From contig NC_133223.1 of assembly GCF_040436345.1 (NCBI RefSeq), forward strand, positions 14,041,113 to 14,105,112: a stretch of DNA of 64,000 bases, written 5' to 3'. The notes under the pieces were generated by a model. That model saw only the letters and a list, made by a program, of their open reading frames with translations, searched no databases and had not been told where the DNA came from. A program made the position numbers and the translations under genes. The stretch is from Pagrus major (taxonomy: Eukaryota > Chordata > Actinopteri > Spariformes > Sparidae). Positions 23,301-54,059 of this stretch are shown piece by piece. Numbering within the stretch: position 1 is the first letter of the stretch; the number at the start of each line of letters is the position of its first letter.

Positions 23301-26300
23301 TATTAGAAAAGAAATAGAGGAGGGAAAACAACACATGAGGTCACAGACACCATTTATTTTATGGCACTTTTATACCAGGAAATGTTTCTAAATACTCTAT
23401 TCATTAGCCTCATATAAATAATGTAGTCTACAAATACATCCTACTCTCCCCAGGAGTGCTGACATTGTTGTGTTACGTCAGACAACTGCTCCCTCATGAA
23501 GTCTGGGTAGATGGATTTAAGTTTACAAGTAGGAAGTCGGACTACTAGTCGCATTTCATTGTACTTTTCTAGTAGGGCGTTCTGAGTTGTCTTGAACGCA
23601 GCATTAAACCACTGGTTTGTGATCTGGTTCCATATTAGCTGCTTACTGAATAATTGAGAAATGAATATTCTCATGTTTGGTAGGTCTGTGAACATACTGT
23701 AAGTTAACAAGAAAGTATTTGTTAATCAGTGCATTACTTTATAAAACTACAGGAGCCAGAACTAACATACTAGCAAACACAGAGAACATATAGAGCAAAC
23801 AATTAAACTAAGACAAAATAATTCAAAATACCTACAAAGATTTTGTGCATGTCTCTATCGTGTTTTTGTTTGAATAATATTTTTACCTTTGTTACACTGC
23901 AGTGATCTAGAAGAGTTTTGTACATTTAAACCTTACATTCTCATCTTATTTTGTTTTTAAGTCATGCTAATGTGACGTTATCTGTCAACAGAGGCTGACC
24001 TGGTCATCACTGAGGTGATGTGGTGGGATAACGGCGTGTATTTCTGCAACATTGATGCTGCTGGTGACACGACAGGAGACTCTGACCGTGAAGTGAAACT
24101 CATCGTGTACCGTAAGTTTCCTCAGTTGATGTTGTGGCAGAAAGAAGGTCACACAGACCCTGAAAAGACTTTGTGATGAACTATGAGTAATGATGTGTTA
24201 CTGTCTGTGTTCCAGACTGGCTGACGGTCCTGTTGATCATCCTCGGTGCTCTCATGCTCATCATGCTCCTCTGCATATGCTGCTGTCAGTGCTGCCCACA
24301 GAAGTGCTGCTGCTACGTGCGCTGCCCGTGTTGTCCACAGACATGCTGCTGCCCGGAAAAAGGTAGAAGAGATGCTTTTTGTTTGATTATTTTTCACCCA
24401 CAACTGACACTGAAATGCTCTTATTTGAAACAAGTAATTACATCAGTTTAAAATTCTGATCTGATGTTGACCTTACATCAGACTGAACAGCACCGATCTG
24501 AGTTTGTCTCTTGCGATACCTCAAGTCAAGGTACCTGGATCATGTTTGAACAGCTGTTTAATCAGTCTTAGACAGGGAAGACATTTTGATTTGTCTCAGT
24601 AGGACAATCACAGGTGTGTTTATGATAAAATGACAGATGGCTGTCCTGGTGTTGTGCATGCTGGCTCACTGTCTCACTCTTGTGGCTTACTTGAAAACCT
24701 GTGCTTTGCCTTCTATTTAACTATGATGAGTCAAACTGTCGGCTGTAATAAAGGCCTGTTATATATGGCTCCAAACAAGGAGAGGCTGTGCAGGATCATC
24801 TTTATTTACAACAGTGGCATAAACATTCAGCGCGTCATTGAAAAAATGGTTTTGAGTCATCTCACAAACCTTTGAAACCTTTGTCTTTCAGCTGTGATGC
24901 AGCACAGGATGCTGCAGGAGGCTCAGAAGGCCATGGCTCCTTGGATGCATGGTCAACCTATTTACGCTCCGATTAGCTCCAATGCCTCCGTTCAGGGCGT
25001 TCCCATACTGCATTCAGGTGAGTGAATAAAAGTACAGTCAGACTTATCTTTGATGTTTTGTTGCAGCACTCTCGCTCCAACCCTAGGGCCTATGTTTGCT
25101 TTGGTTTCAGACATGGAGGAAAAAAAGTAGTAAAATAAAAAACGTGAAATTATGCTAACAGTATTGTATCTATATTTTTATATTTATATCAAGCAAATCA
25201 CACATTATGTTGAAACGTTTTTGTGCTAGCCCTGGTAAATTGCTGTATTAAGCTATTAAAGCGTAAAATCACATTAAGTTTCATAGGTACAAACTGAGTT
25301 TGAATCTTTTACTGACTTTAAACTGGGTTGACTTTTATTACTGTTCAGTTTTTGCACTTTTTTTACCTGAAGACATGCAGTTACAGTCACAGTCATTAGT
25401 TTAGGCATAAGTATCTCCACTAGTTGGACTGTTAGGGAAACCTGTATGTAGCCTGAGAGGCAAAACCAGGGTAAAAATTCAATGCAACACTCACTGCTGG
25501 TTGAGTTGATTATTGTGAACACACAGTGATAATTGAAGGCGACATTCGCTAACTGAGAGCTTCTTTTATCTGGATATGGTTGGAGTCTGTTAAAAGAGAT
25601 TTTGATCAGTAAATCAAACTCAAACTATAAAAGCAGAGGAGATAAAAAATATAATTTTGAAAAGCAAACACCACTTAAAATGAATGATAACATTGTTCCG
25701 TATCTGCTGGATGTGTAAATATGAAACCTTTTGCGAGTAAATTTGAAATATCAGCTTTATAAAATGAAGATGTGTTTCTGCTGCCTCTGAGTGGCAAAAA
25801 TCTGTCATTGCAGGTTATTCATGTCTCCAAATTCTGTTTTTCCAGGCTCTTACTCGGACTATCCCGTCAAACAAAACTTTGCCATGGCTCCCATGCAGCT
25901 GTCACCCATGGCTCTGCAGCAGCAGCCCCCTCCTCCTCATCATCACCACATGAATGGCAGTGCACGCGACAGCATTCAAGGTACCGGCCAGGTGCTGGAC
26001 TACCTGGAGCACCAGGTGAGGGGGCTGGATGTGGCCGCACCTCAAATGGCTCATTACGGTGTCCAACACATGCACCCATTAGAGCCTCAATACCAGCCTC
26101 AGCCAGCGCCTGTGGCAGTTCCCTACACACCCGGGCCCCCGAGCATGTTGTCAGCCCTGGATGAGATGGGGGTCCGAGGGATGGAGAGAAGGGTGATCAC
26201 CCTGCCTCCTATTGTCCAGCGTGTACCCAGCTTTTCCTCACGCAGGGGGCCTGGGGCTGGAGATGGAGCCAGAGGTGGTCCCAGGCTATCCAGCCAGTCC

Positions 26301-27446
26301 AGTGAGAGCACAAACCGCTCTGGAGGAGGTCTCCCCCGCAACAGTCGTGGCTACAGAGACGTCTCTCCTCCCAGACGAGGGATCCTGCGTCAGTATAGCG
26401 ATGACTCCGACTGGGAGAACAGGCGAGGAAGAGCACCAAACAGGAATTCGAGGAACGAGAGAGGAAGCTCAGGCGGGAGGAGAGGTGGTGGATCCAGACC
26501 TCGTGCTCGTAGTCGTGATGACCTGATGGAGGAGCTGCACAGCAGAGCAGCTCGGAGGGAGAGGAGCTATTCACCTCCTCAGCGCCGCAAAGGGTCCTGG
26601 AGCTCAGATGAAGAGGACAGCCGCAGCAGGAGGAGGAAAGGTGGGAAAGGAAAGGATTGGCCAGAGAAGCCACCCAGCTACTTCTCCATAGAGAACCAGT
26701 CCGGACACGGTAACAGCCGGAGGAACTACACCCACCTCTCTGTAAGAAATACTGACATGCACTCTAAACCAATGATCTGATGAGATTTATTCTGTTTGTG
26801 TCACTGTCCTTATTTTTCTTTTTAAGTCTTGACTTCTTTCTTTCATCACTTTATAGTCATGCTAACAGCGATGATCCATTTATTTCTTATCTAGTCCAAT
26901 CATCAGGTCAAAATTTCACTTTGCTTTATGAACAAATATCTGTAAAATTGACGACCTTCCCATCAACCTCAGCTGCTATTTGTGCTTAGTGCCAATTACC
27001 AATTAGTTTAGCATGCTAACACGCAAAACTAAGATGGTAAACCTGGTAGGACTATGGTTTAATAAAGTAATAAATAAAAAAGTAAACATTATATATGCTG
27101 AACATTAGCATGTTAGCAGTATAATTGTGAGCATGTTAACATGCTGACTTTAGCATTAGCTCAAAGCATCTCTGTCTGTGTACAGAGCTTCAAGCATGAC
27201 TGTGGCATATTCTTGGGTACTTTCTGTCTTTCATCACTAGGCATGGTATTAGTATTTTCAGCAAAAATATTTTGTTGTCCCATCCCTAATCATCACTTTG
27301 TTTTACGTCTTTGTCTTCTCGGTCTTTTCTTCTCCTTGTCTGTATTGAATCATCATGCACTATTTCCTCTTTAACTCAATCTCACCCCTCTCACTTTTCT
27401 CTCATAGGATAGAGGCTCCCATAGCAGCACCAGCGTAGTCATCTGA
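20387..27446 (+). CDS. ildr1: ILDR1-like immunoglobulin-domain receptor (angulin-2), complete
   Basis: Angulin-family receptor of tricellular tight junctions; in mammals ILDR1 is needed for hearing and has been linked to cholecystokinin release. Eight coding exons keep frame: 20387-20435, 22531-22701, 22943-23092, 23992-24111, 24216-24362, 24892-25017, 25846-26741, 27408-27446, giving 565 residues. Exon 1 is a short signal peptide starting [11 protein letters not shown]. Exons 2-4 form the Ig V domain, with cysteines in LRCDY and GVYFCNI and the ILDR1-type [12 protein letters not shown] and LGQDPSNDC. Exon 5 holds [14 protein letters not shown], one membrane span, then a Cys-rich CCP/CCC cluster. 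The large exon 7 encodes a basic, Ser/Arg-rich tail with a Pro/His run, [15 protein letters not shown] and WPEKPPSY. The C-terminus is SSTSVVI, resembling human ILDR1. It lacks the 57-nt hinge exon of its ILDR2 neighbour, as ILDR1 does. It lies about 3.3 kb downstream of ildr2 in the same orientation. Confidence 0.93.
21000..22110. repeat. Clustered copies of a hAT-like MITE family in ildr1 intron 1
   Basis: Copies of the fish repeat marked by AGGGCTGCAAC..., TCGTTTGGTCTGTAAA, CAAAGACTCTTCATCTGC and ending GACTAATCATTGCAGCTCTA. One spans about 21043-21300, a second about 21270-21857, and a reversed partial copy about 21890-22110. Related partial copies occur at about 1625-1815, 2650-2880, 17150-17420 and 31145-31440. 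Upstream at 20926-20970 there is a poly-A/AAT microsatellite. Confidence 0.65.
26985..27175. repeat. Dispersed AGCATGCTAACA-type repeat in last ildr1 intron
   Basis: TTAGCATGCTAACACG, ACATTAGCATGTTAGCAG and GAGCATGTTAACATGCTGAC are repeated words of a common fish dispersed element. No coding sequence. Confidence 0.5.
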
Positions 27447-28167
27447 AGCATTTCTCTCTTTTTTTGACCTTTTCCTGAATGTTTCCAGAACTGTGAAAAT
27501 GAAGACCATCAGCAGGTGCCTTCATCTGTTCAACCAGAGATATAGTTGTTGTGAGTTGTTGTGATAGTTGATCGTGGGTGCTGAAAATGTACTGTATAGA
27601 TATATTTTACTCTGTATGCACTATATGTAATTAGAACAAAATACAATTCTATGCATGAAGAAAAGCTCAGCTGAGACTGTAAATTGCAGATAATATGCAG
27701 TTATATCAGAGACATTATAAGAAAAACTCTTGTATTTGTGATAATTAATGTCGGATTCTTGTTCTAGCTGAATTCAATGGTGTAATTTGTATGTATGTGA
27801 TTTCCTGCTGGTGATGGATACGAGGATCCTTCTGGTGTCGTTTATGAAGTAAATGTTAAACAGTTTGAACAAGCAGATTGATGGATACTGTCAGATATTG
27901 AGGGTTATTTAGGTTTAACATTATGAACATGTGTGTTTTTGTAGTAGTGTATTTGTTTTTTTTAAATCTTTTTTTTTTACATAATTTCTTGTACTATTTT
28001 ATTTCTTTTTTATCTTTATCTACAGTAACATTAGACAGTAGCAGCAATAGTTGCATTGGATGAACCACACCATATGATGAACCAACATATCAGTTTCATT
28101 TTCATTCATGTTTGCTTTTTATCACAAACATGATTAGAGATGTATCGAGATAAATGTGTTTGTCTTA

Positions 28168-28173
28168 AATAAA
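28168..28173 (+). terminator. Candidate polyadenylation signal of ildr1
   Basis: AATAAA followed by T-rich sequence about 720 bases after the ildr1 stop codon. It is the clearest signal before the next intergenic region. Confidence 0.6.
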
Positions 28174-28189
28174 CCTTTTTAGAAACAGC

Positions 28190-29325
28190 GAGTGTGAAGT
28201 GGATCATTCATGCACTCAGACTTTATATGTAAGATCTGACGGTCTCAACCAGACATAACTGATCTCTTTGAACTAAAACGCAGTTCCTAAAGCTTGGCCT
28301 CCAGGGGGCATCTGTGTCAAAATGTAATTTTTTATTTTGGTTTAAACTCAATAAAAGGAACTTTAAACATGTTATGAAGCAGTCTTAGTTCAATACTGAT
28401 GCCTTTACTGAGCAAAAAAGACCATCAGTGAGAAAATCGGCTATTAATATATAATTTTAGTTATTCTTGATGCCTGTCAGCAGGTCAGATTCTAACTTAT
28501 CACTGTTAGATAAGTCATAACATTAAGACAGTTGTTTAGAGGCAGAGTGCTGAGGATGAATTGAGGTGTCTCAGCCTTCTCTGTAGTCTGGTGGTATGGC
28601 ATGGATATGTTTATCATCATCATTTATTAATCTTAAATAACTGCAAATAGATACATTGCCTCATTGCTAAGCATGCTGCAAACAGCTGTGTTTTTTTAAA
28701 AATGATAAAAAATATGTTGCTCCTTTCTTTCACTTGCTTTAAAACAAATGCACAATCTAGCCAGATCAAGATTTTTACCACAGGAGGCGGTAGTGCTCAT
28801 ACTGCTTTTGTCCACAGGGGCCGACAGAATCAACAGAAAGTAATGTTCCTTGTAGCAGCTTTAAATTTGGCTACATGGTATATAATCCCAAATAAACTTG
28901 TTTCATCAAATAACCATAAAACTAATTGCCATAGCTAAAAAACCCAGGCCCAACAGAATAATCTAAACCATATTGCAAGCTGTGAGTACACACAATTCAA
29001 GAATTTAAACTGGTAATCTGAACTTGGTGTGGTGTAGGCTGATCAGAGTCGAATTGTGTTTTTCTTTAAATTGAACTGTAACTGATACGTGGACTAACAG
29101 TCTAATACAACATCTTGAAAAAGACTATTATTAAATCTATCAATGCAGAGGTGAAAAGTGTGTAAAAATGGATTCTTTGAGGGACTTTGTGCTTGTTGCC
29201 TTCGACTCGTCTAATCGTCTAACAAAGTTTATTGTGTTTTATTGGAATTCTTTTAGAGCTGCGTTGATTTTAACTTTTACAGTGACTTTGTGGTACGTTT
29301 ATTTGTATTTCCTATTTAAGATAAG
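28190..29325. other. Intergenic DNA between ildr1 and me3
   Basis: A/T-rich with no convincing exon or RNA gene on either strand. GC content rises only after about 29.85 kb, at the me3 promoter region. Confidence 0.5.
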
Positions 29326-29490
29326 ATAATCCATGATTAGTCTCACAGTGGGGAAATTTGCATTATTACAGCAGCAAGGGCAAAAACAGAGCATCGATTA
29401 GAAAAGTAATAATAAATAGGTCAAAAGCAGTAAGACCAATATAAATAAGAAATAAAACTCCAAATCTATTTACACCATTGCACATTGAAT
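29325..29490. repeat. LINE/SINE 3'-end-like repeat between ildr1 and me3
   Basis: AGATAATCCATGATTAGTCTC, ACAGTGGGGAAATTTGCATTA and ...CAGCAGCAAGGGCAAAAAC match a widespread fish retroposon tail from memory. A related tail (TTTATTGCCCATGATAGG, TGCAATAACAGGAGCAATAAC) is at 34555-34980 in me3 intron 2. Confidence 0.5.
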
Positions 29491-29948
29491 CTCTGTATTT
29501 CAGTATTGCTGTTATATTCCTGTGAGATCTCTCTTGACAGTATGCTGTTTACACTGAACTTGACAGGAACAAGGAGGCGACAACAACTTTTTGCCTCAGG
29601 TGGTCAAAAACAGGTTAAACCAGATCCTCACCCCAGTCTGACTGGTGTGTCCAGCAGAGGGAACCAGAGGTTATTAATATGATCTGCTCTGGTCAGTATG
29701 ATTTGAGTTCAGTGGGGTCAGAGGATGACTAAGAGTTGAAAAATGTCAGCTTTTGTGGGGTCAGAATAAAGTTAAACAGCTGTAGTAATCAAAGTAGCAC
29801 AAGTTCTCTGAAATCTATTCAAAGAGAGTTACGTTGCATTTAGAGGACAGATGTTGAAGTTGAAGATGGAGCCTGTTTGTTTACTGACTCACAGGAGGAG
29901 GAGGAGATGGGGGTTGTCCCTCCTCCCAGCCCGCCATGCTGCTGTCTG

Positions 29949-30127
29949 ATTGGCTGACCCAGTGGTGACCGACTGGGGGAAGTCAATCTGTCAGTGTTAG
30001 GGGATCCTGGATCAGCTGTCAGCTGTCGGTCCTCCTCAACATCCACTGATAACAGACATCGTTTTAACGAGCGCCTCCTATGAGGATTGAAGTCACAGCA
30101 GCAGCAGCAGCTTCACGTCGTTTCCAG
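29949..30127 (+). promoter_or_regulatory. me3 promoter-proximal region, putative 5' non-coding exon and upstream ORF
   Basis: An inverted CCAAT box (ATTGG, 29949-29953) precedes a GC-rich stretch that ends in a strong splice donor, CAG|GTGAGG, after 30127. This would join to the acceptor CTGCAG at 30578-30583, just ahead of the me3 ATG. In the joined leader an ATG at 30080 opens 16 codons in the first exon and two in the second (with a run of Ala codons). It stops at TGA 30590-30592, overlapping the me3 ATG (30589-30591). The leader splice is inferred from consensus and has no transcript support. Confidence 0.45.
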
Positions 30128-30588
30128 GTGAGGCTAACTGAATATGAGCTAGGCGCTAGCTAGCATTAGCAGCTGCGCAGGTTTTTCCATAAAGAAAACA
30201 GTGATTATCATAAAAGCAGCGGGCAGCTAACAATAGCTAGCTGAGCTGATGCAGCCGCACACAGCGGGGTTTTTACATGAACACACTGCACACATCGGCT
30301 GTGTTCAGGCTCCATTTAAACATTTTTGAAATATAATTTTATCCGCTAAATCATTAAAATGAAGGGCTGCTGCGACCTGTTGTTAACACTGTGACTCAGC
30401 CTGTGTGAAGCTAATGGTCCAGCAGGTTGTTTACATGAGGACAGGCTCTGTGAACTGGTGCTCTCTTCTATTCCGGGTATGTCTGTCGTGTCTGGCTCCT
30501 GTGTCCTTACATTTAAGGTGACCTGACCCGCCAGCAGGACTGCACTCAGTGTGTGTGCTGTTTTGCTCCCTGGTTGTCTGCAGGCAGC

Positions 30589-42839
<12,251 letters not shown>

Positions 42840-43848
42840 TCCTGACCGTCGCTCTCTGCACTTAACATGCTGCCGTGGCGTCACGTTGCCAACTTTTCTC
42901 GCCTTTTAGCTTTTTTGGTTCATTTTCTTCTTTTCTTTATAAATGTTAGTCAGTCTCTGCTCCCCTTCCAAATGGACTGTGGTCATTATGATTTAGATGC
43001 CAAACATTTTCTATGACCTCTTGAGTGTCAAGACTTTTTTTTCCTCTTTCAGCGCTGTACTACTTATCAGTTTTATCAGTGTACGTGGTATCAATTCTCT
43101 GTACCTGATTGAAGCTCTGACTGAGCAGAAGATTTTATAGACGCACAACAGCATCATATCAGATATCAGAAGCACGGCTGCTATAACTACACTCCTTACA
43201 CTAGATTTTCCAGCTAAGACGCTGTAGCATTCAACGCTCACAGTGACTCAAGATCTGTATATTGAGAGATGAATCTGAACTGATGCATAAAAAACAGAGC
43301 AGTGGCTCACAGTAACGCACAATGCTTTCTCTTGTCTTGACACATGTGAACAGAGGTTTCATTTTAAAGCTTAAAAAAAGAGGGAAAAAATTAACAGAAA
43401 CTCTCAGTGCCTCTTTCTGTGTGGCCTCAGGACATCACTGGACATCCACATTATGAGCAAAACCTCTGTTGTTGTCAGGCGGGTAGCAAAGCGTCATATT
43501 TTACACTCCTATCAATCTGCACACGTTTAAACCCGCACACGGGACTGAAAAGACTCCAGGATCAGCCTGTACTTCTCTGTCGCTGCTTTGTCTGTGAGAT
43601 TCAATTGTCAGGAAGCATCTGTTCAGAGGAGGGATTGTTGGGAAGTTAACGTCAGCCCCACCAGACTGATTTTGTATACAATGGGTGTGTTGTTTGTGCT
43701 TTAGTTTTGTACAGAGCTCTGCCTGTTGTTGTATTTTTGCCAAAGTTACTGATGAACTGTATCTTATCTTTTACTCCTAGAGAACATGATGCACTGCAAG
43801 CTTTAGTACTGAGAGATATGCTTTTCAAAGGGAACATGGAACTTTTTG

Positions 43849-43854
43849 AATAAA
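43849..43854 (+). terminator. Candidate polyadenylation signal of me3
   Basis: AATAAA followed by TTGTTTT about 1 kb after the me3 stop, at the end of a stretch with no other gene. It is the best candidate for the me3 mRNA end. Confidence 0.6.
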
Positions 43855-43947
43855 ATTGTTTTAAAAAAGAAAAGAAAAAGTGATTGATGCATTTTTTAAA
43901 GATCATTTTGCATCAGTACGTTTAATCTTTATAAAGCCAGCACACAG

Positions 43948-44299
43948 CAGTGTTGTGTGAAGTACCTAAAGTCATACTTGAGCTAAAGTAAAGATGTCAT
44001 GTTAAAATATCACATTGGTAAAAGTGAAAGTCATCTATATGAATACTACTTAAGTAAAAGTCTATACGTATCTGATATCAAATGAACTTAACTATCAAAA
44101 GTACAAGTAAAACTAAGTTATACATATATTTACATTTATGCATAAACTGTATTTTTCGACCGATTTCCGACTTGGTCTATTATTAATTCTGATAGTCAGC
44201 TTTTTCTGATTATTGGAATCAGTGTTATTTTTAATCAGATTGCTTATAAATCTGAAACACAGTACTTGAGTACCTGTACTTAGTCACATTTTATCACTG
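43948..44299. repeat. hAT-like MITE downstream of me3
   Basis: Starts CAGTGTTGTGTGAAGTACC and ends CACATTTTATCACTG. The interior is rich in AAGTAAAAGT and TACTTAAGTA words (e.g. AATACTACTTAAGTAAAAGTC), typical of an abundant fish MITE. The flanking 8-mers GCACACAG and ACCTGCAG agree only partly. Confidence 0.65.
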
Positions 44300-47200
44300 A
44301 CCTGCAGTATATACAAGCAGTGTTGTATAACTGAACCTTCCCTGTGTTATCACGTAATCTGCCTCCTGAACGTCGACCCATGAGCTGTTGTAAATGCAGT
44401 CTATGTTGAAAATGTGCTACTTCAGTCTCTTTCAAACACGTGGTCTGACAGGAAGCAGAACAGACAAACAAGGAAAAAGCAACAATTGGCGTTCCGGAAA
44501 TGGGCACTTCTCTTGCTTTTAAACTCATTTATCAAAACTAACATCAAGTCACACACTTTTTCTACAACAAACTGCTAACATCAGAACAGAACAAATGGTT
44601 TTAACTTTCCCTAAACTGCTGACAGTCTGCTGCTTTTATGTACTTTAGTCCTGAGGGTCTGGTTCGTGGTTTCACCCCCCAAAAGGGGAAATCTTAAAGC
44701 TACAGCACACAAAGAGATTTCAGATATCAAGCTTTCACTGCTGTGAGCTGGAAACATGTCACTAAATGACAACTGGGTGTTTTTTTAAGGCATTTAGGGA
44801 ATATTATGTCTCTTTTTTTAAGTTTGTGACAGTAGCCTACAGTTTACTCAGATCAGGAAAAGGCAGGATAAAATCACTAGATGCATCACTAGCTTTATAT
44901 CCTACATGAATAAAGAAAATTCTTAAAGCTACAGAACACAATCATATTTTAGAAAGTGAGCTTCCAGTGCTGTGTGACCTATTCATGTTTTAACACAAGG
45001 CCTTTGTGCACAAACCCACACACTTTTTTTTTTGCCAGCATCAGTGCTCAACATCTGGTTTCAAGCGATGTAGCTGAACAGGATTAAATCCCTGCAGGCA
45101 GGTCAATAACTCTAATGGAAAGCTTCCACAGAAAAGTGAGGGCTGTTACACTTTCAAAGAAAGAAACACACAAATAAAATGCAGCCATTGTGCATTTGTA
45201 GCCTGTAATGTCTTCTGTACAGGTGCTGTAAGTGTTATTTTCTTATCAAAATAAATGTTAAATAGCTCTATACTCCAACAGTAATCACTGTTATAGTGTT
45301 TGGTCACTAACTCGCGTCTCTCCTCATGCTGCTCATGGAGAAAAAGTAAGGATATATTCTGGTATCCCCACCCACTTCATCCAATCAGGAAAGAGAACTC
45401 CTTAAAAAGGCCAGTCCTGTCTGCTTGGGTAACACGCAGAGAGAGCAAGATCCTCCTGTTCTGGCACCAACACCGGCAATTGTGGAACAGGGAAAGCAAC
45501 CAATTCCAGTGCTCGCGGTGACTGTTTATACTACATAGAACAGGCAAAGTGTAAAATATTTGAAGGAAACAGTTTTAACATTATGTTCTAGTTCAGCTTC
45601 TTGTCAGCATTCCCCGCTGGGTCCCTCCATCCCTGCCTTAAAACCTTCTCCTCTTGAAACAACACCACCACCACTCCCACCATGCTCCACGCTCCAGCCT
45701 GGACTGCTAGCTGCCTTGCTAACTGAGCTAAATAGCTAAGGCGGCTACAGTTAGTAGCTACTCTGTGGATAGGCTGTCCCCTATTTGTTTGGAGTAGGAA
45801 TTCAGCAGGTGGCCAATTCTTAAACATTGTACCTTTAATATCTAATCTGTTGTTTTAAAACAAACAGCAGTTTAAAATTTCTCTGTAACCTGCTGCATTT
45901 GCAACATAAAACTGATGAATATCTTCCACTGCAGCAAGATTGTCAACCACAGCGCTGAAGAGATGTTGTGTTTGTCCAAACAGAATGTTTCCATATGACA
46001 CAGACTCAGCTACATTATACCATCACATCAGATATAAAATGCGATTTAAAAGCGCAGCCACTAAATCTGAGCTACAGCTCCTGTGTAATATGACTTTGAT
46101 GGATGACTGGCTCATCTGATAGAGTTTTTACAGTCCATGGGATATTGCATTAGTGTACATCACGTTTCAGCCTGTCTCTTCAACATGAGCCTGCAGACAG
46201 AAGGTGAGACGAACATCCAGGGAATAATTTCTCTTTTTTTTTTCAAGTGCGTGACAGCAGCCTGCTGTTGTTATGTTGTTTGTATTTCTTGTTACGATTT
46301 AAAACGTAAATCTTTAAATCTTTAACAAGAATTTTACCTGGTAAATACTGAAAATGAAAATGAATTTAGCTCAACACATAAGACTGATCAGTGACTCTTG
46401 ATGCTGGAATAGTTACAGTTTATTTTATTCGAAATGCACTGAGATCATTTCAAAAGGCATGACAAAAGATGCATCACCAGCTGATTATCCAGATTAACTC
46501 CTGACGAGTATCACAGCCCCATTTAGTGATATAAATATAACATCCATCAGTCTCACAGCTCCATCTCAAACCTCCTTTTACTGCTTGAGTAGTTTACCGT
46601 TAAAATAAGCAAATGACAATGACCTCCAAATACAGCCATGCTCTTGTTATAACAGATGTAAAACGACACATTTTACAATGGCAAATATTGGCAAACATGA
46701 TAACGACTCTGCTCTTATAAGTTTTATGACTAAGTCTCTTCATAGTCAGCCTCTGATTATTGTCAGGGACAAACAGACTAGACACAGTTTCTCTTTGTAT
46801 CACACAGACCTGATAACTTCAACGCTCACTCTCTTCTTCAATCTCTACCGTCCCCCTATGATGAAAAACATGTAGTTTTTGATCATGTTAAATTAACCCT
46901 CACATGTTCATACAAAACATATAGAATTAAAACACAGAAAGACAGTTATGTTTGCCGTAGAAAGTTAGTAATGATTGAAAGGTTGAGCCTCAAATCAACA
47001 CACAGCTGCCGACATCTGATGTGATGCGTGTACACTTTATCATGGCTGTGGGGATGTTGAAAGGCTGAGAGACTGATCTGTAAGATGTCACCAGCTAAAA
47101 GTCAACTGAAACAGTGTGGAGGGAGCCGAGGAAAACTGAGTACAGCTGATCTTTCAAGTGTGTTAATGCACAGCTGAGATGCAGCCATTCTTACCATTTA

Positions 47201-47424
47201 CCTTTCTGTGACAATGAGTTACAGTGATGTTCACAATATGTACTGTAAACACCTAAAACAACATTTTAAACCAGAAGGGCATTCAGAGAGCACAGACCTC
47301 CCCACAATATGAAAATCTGCAAGCAGAACCACGATACATGTCTGCATGTATTTCCAAAACTATTAGAATTATTATGTCAACGTGTGGTTGTGCCCAACTT
47401 AAGCCTCATCATTTCAGCTGTGCA
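44300..47424. other. Intergenic DNA between me3 and NXPE3-like copy 1 (duplication unit 1)
   Basis: No coding exon. From about 46605 onward it is homologous to 59676 onward in unit 2 (e.g. ACAGACTAGACA, GTTAATGCACAGCTGAGATGC, TGAGTTACAGTGATGTTCA). This part includes 3'-flanking DNA of the NXPE gene. It also carries the repeat at 45570-45838. Confidence 0.6.
45570..45838. repeat. Second copy of the 30.9-kb dispersed repeat
   Basis: Same family as the repeat in me3 intron 1 (shared right terminus ending ACCTTTAAT). It lies in the intergenic DNA between me3 and NXPE3-like copy 1, so within the left duplication unit. Confidence 0.6.
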
Positions 47425-47430
47425 TTTATT
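47425..47430 (-). terminator. Candidate polyadenylation signal of NXPE3-like copy 1
   Basis: AATAAA on the minus strand (TTTATT on plus), about 290 bases after the stop codon of copy 1. Positional inference only. Confidence 0.4.
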
Positions 47431-47719
47431 ACAGTATGCTCTTCTAATTGTGAAATATTTCACATAACATACATCTGTGAAACCTAGAATACAGAATACT
47501 ACTAAGCTAACTAAGCTAGTTGACATTACAGCCCAGCCAAGGTGGGTGCCATTAATGTTAACATCTAGTGCTTTCACAAGCAAGAGCCTCTCGTCCATGA
47601 GTAGATGAACGTTTCCTGATTCATTGCAGTTCAATATATAGAGAGTACTTCCCACATGCAACTGTTCACAACAAGGTCTGTGGTTTATCTTCAGTGACTG
47701 GGTCATGATTTCTTTTCTT

Positions 47720-54043
<6,324 letters not shown>

Positions 54044-54059
54044 TACGTCCTCAGTGCTT

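Noticed and set aside
25867-26673. Several antisense and alternate frames over the large ildr1 exon 7.
   Set aside because: The exon is GC-rich and low in stops. Only the 25846-26741 frame joins the neighbouring exons and matches ILDR1 motifs.
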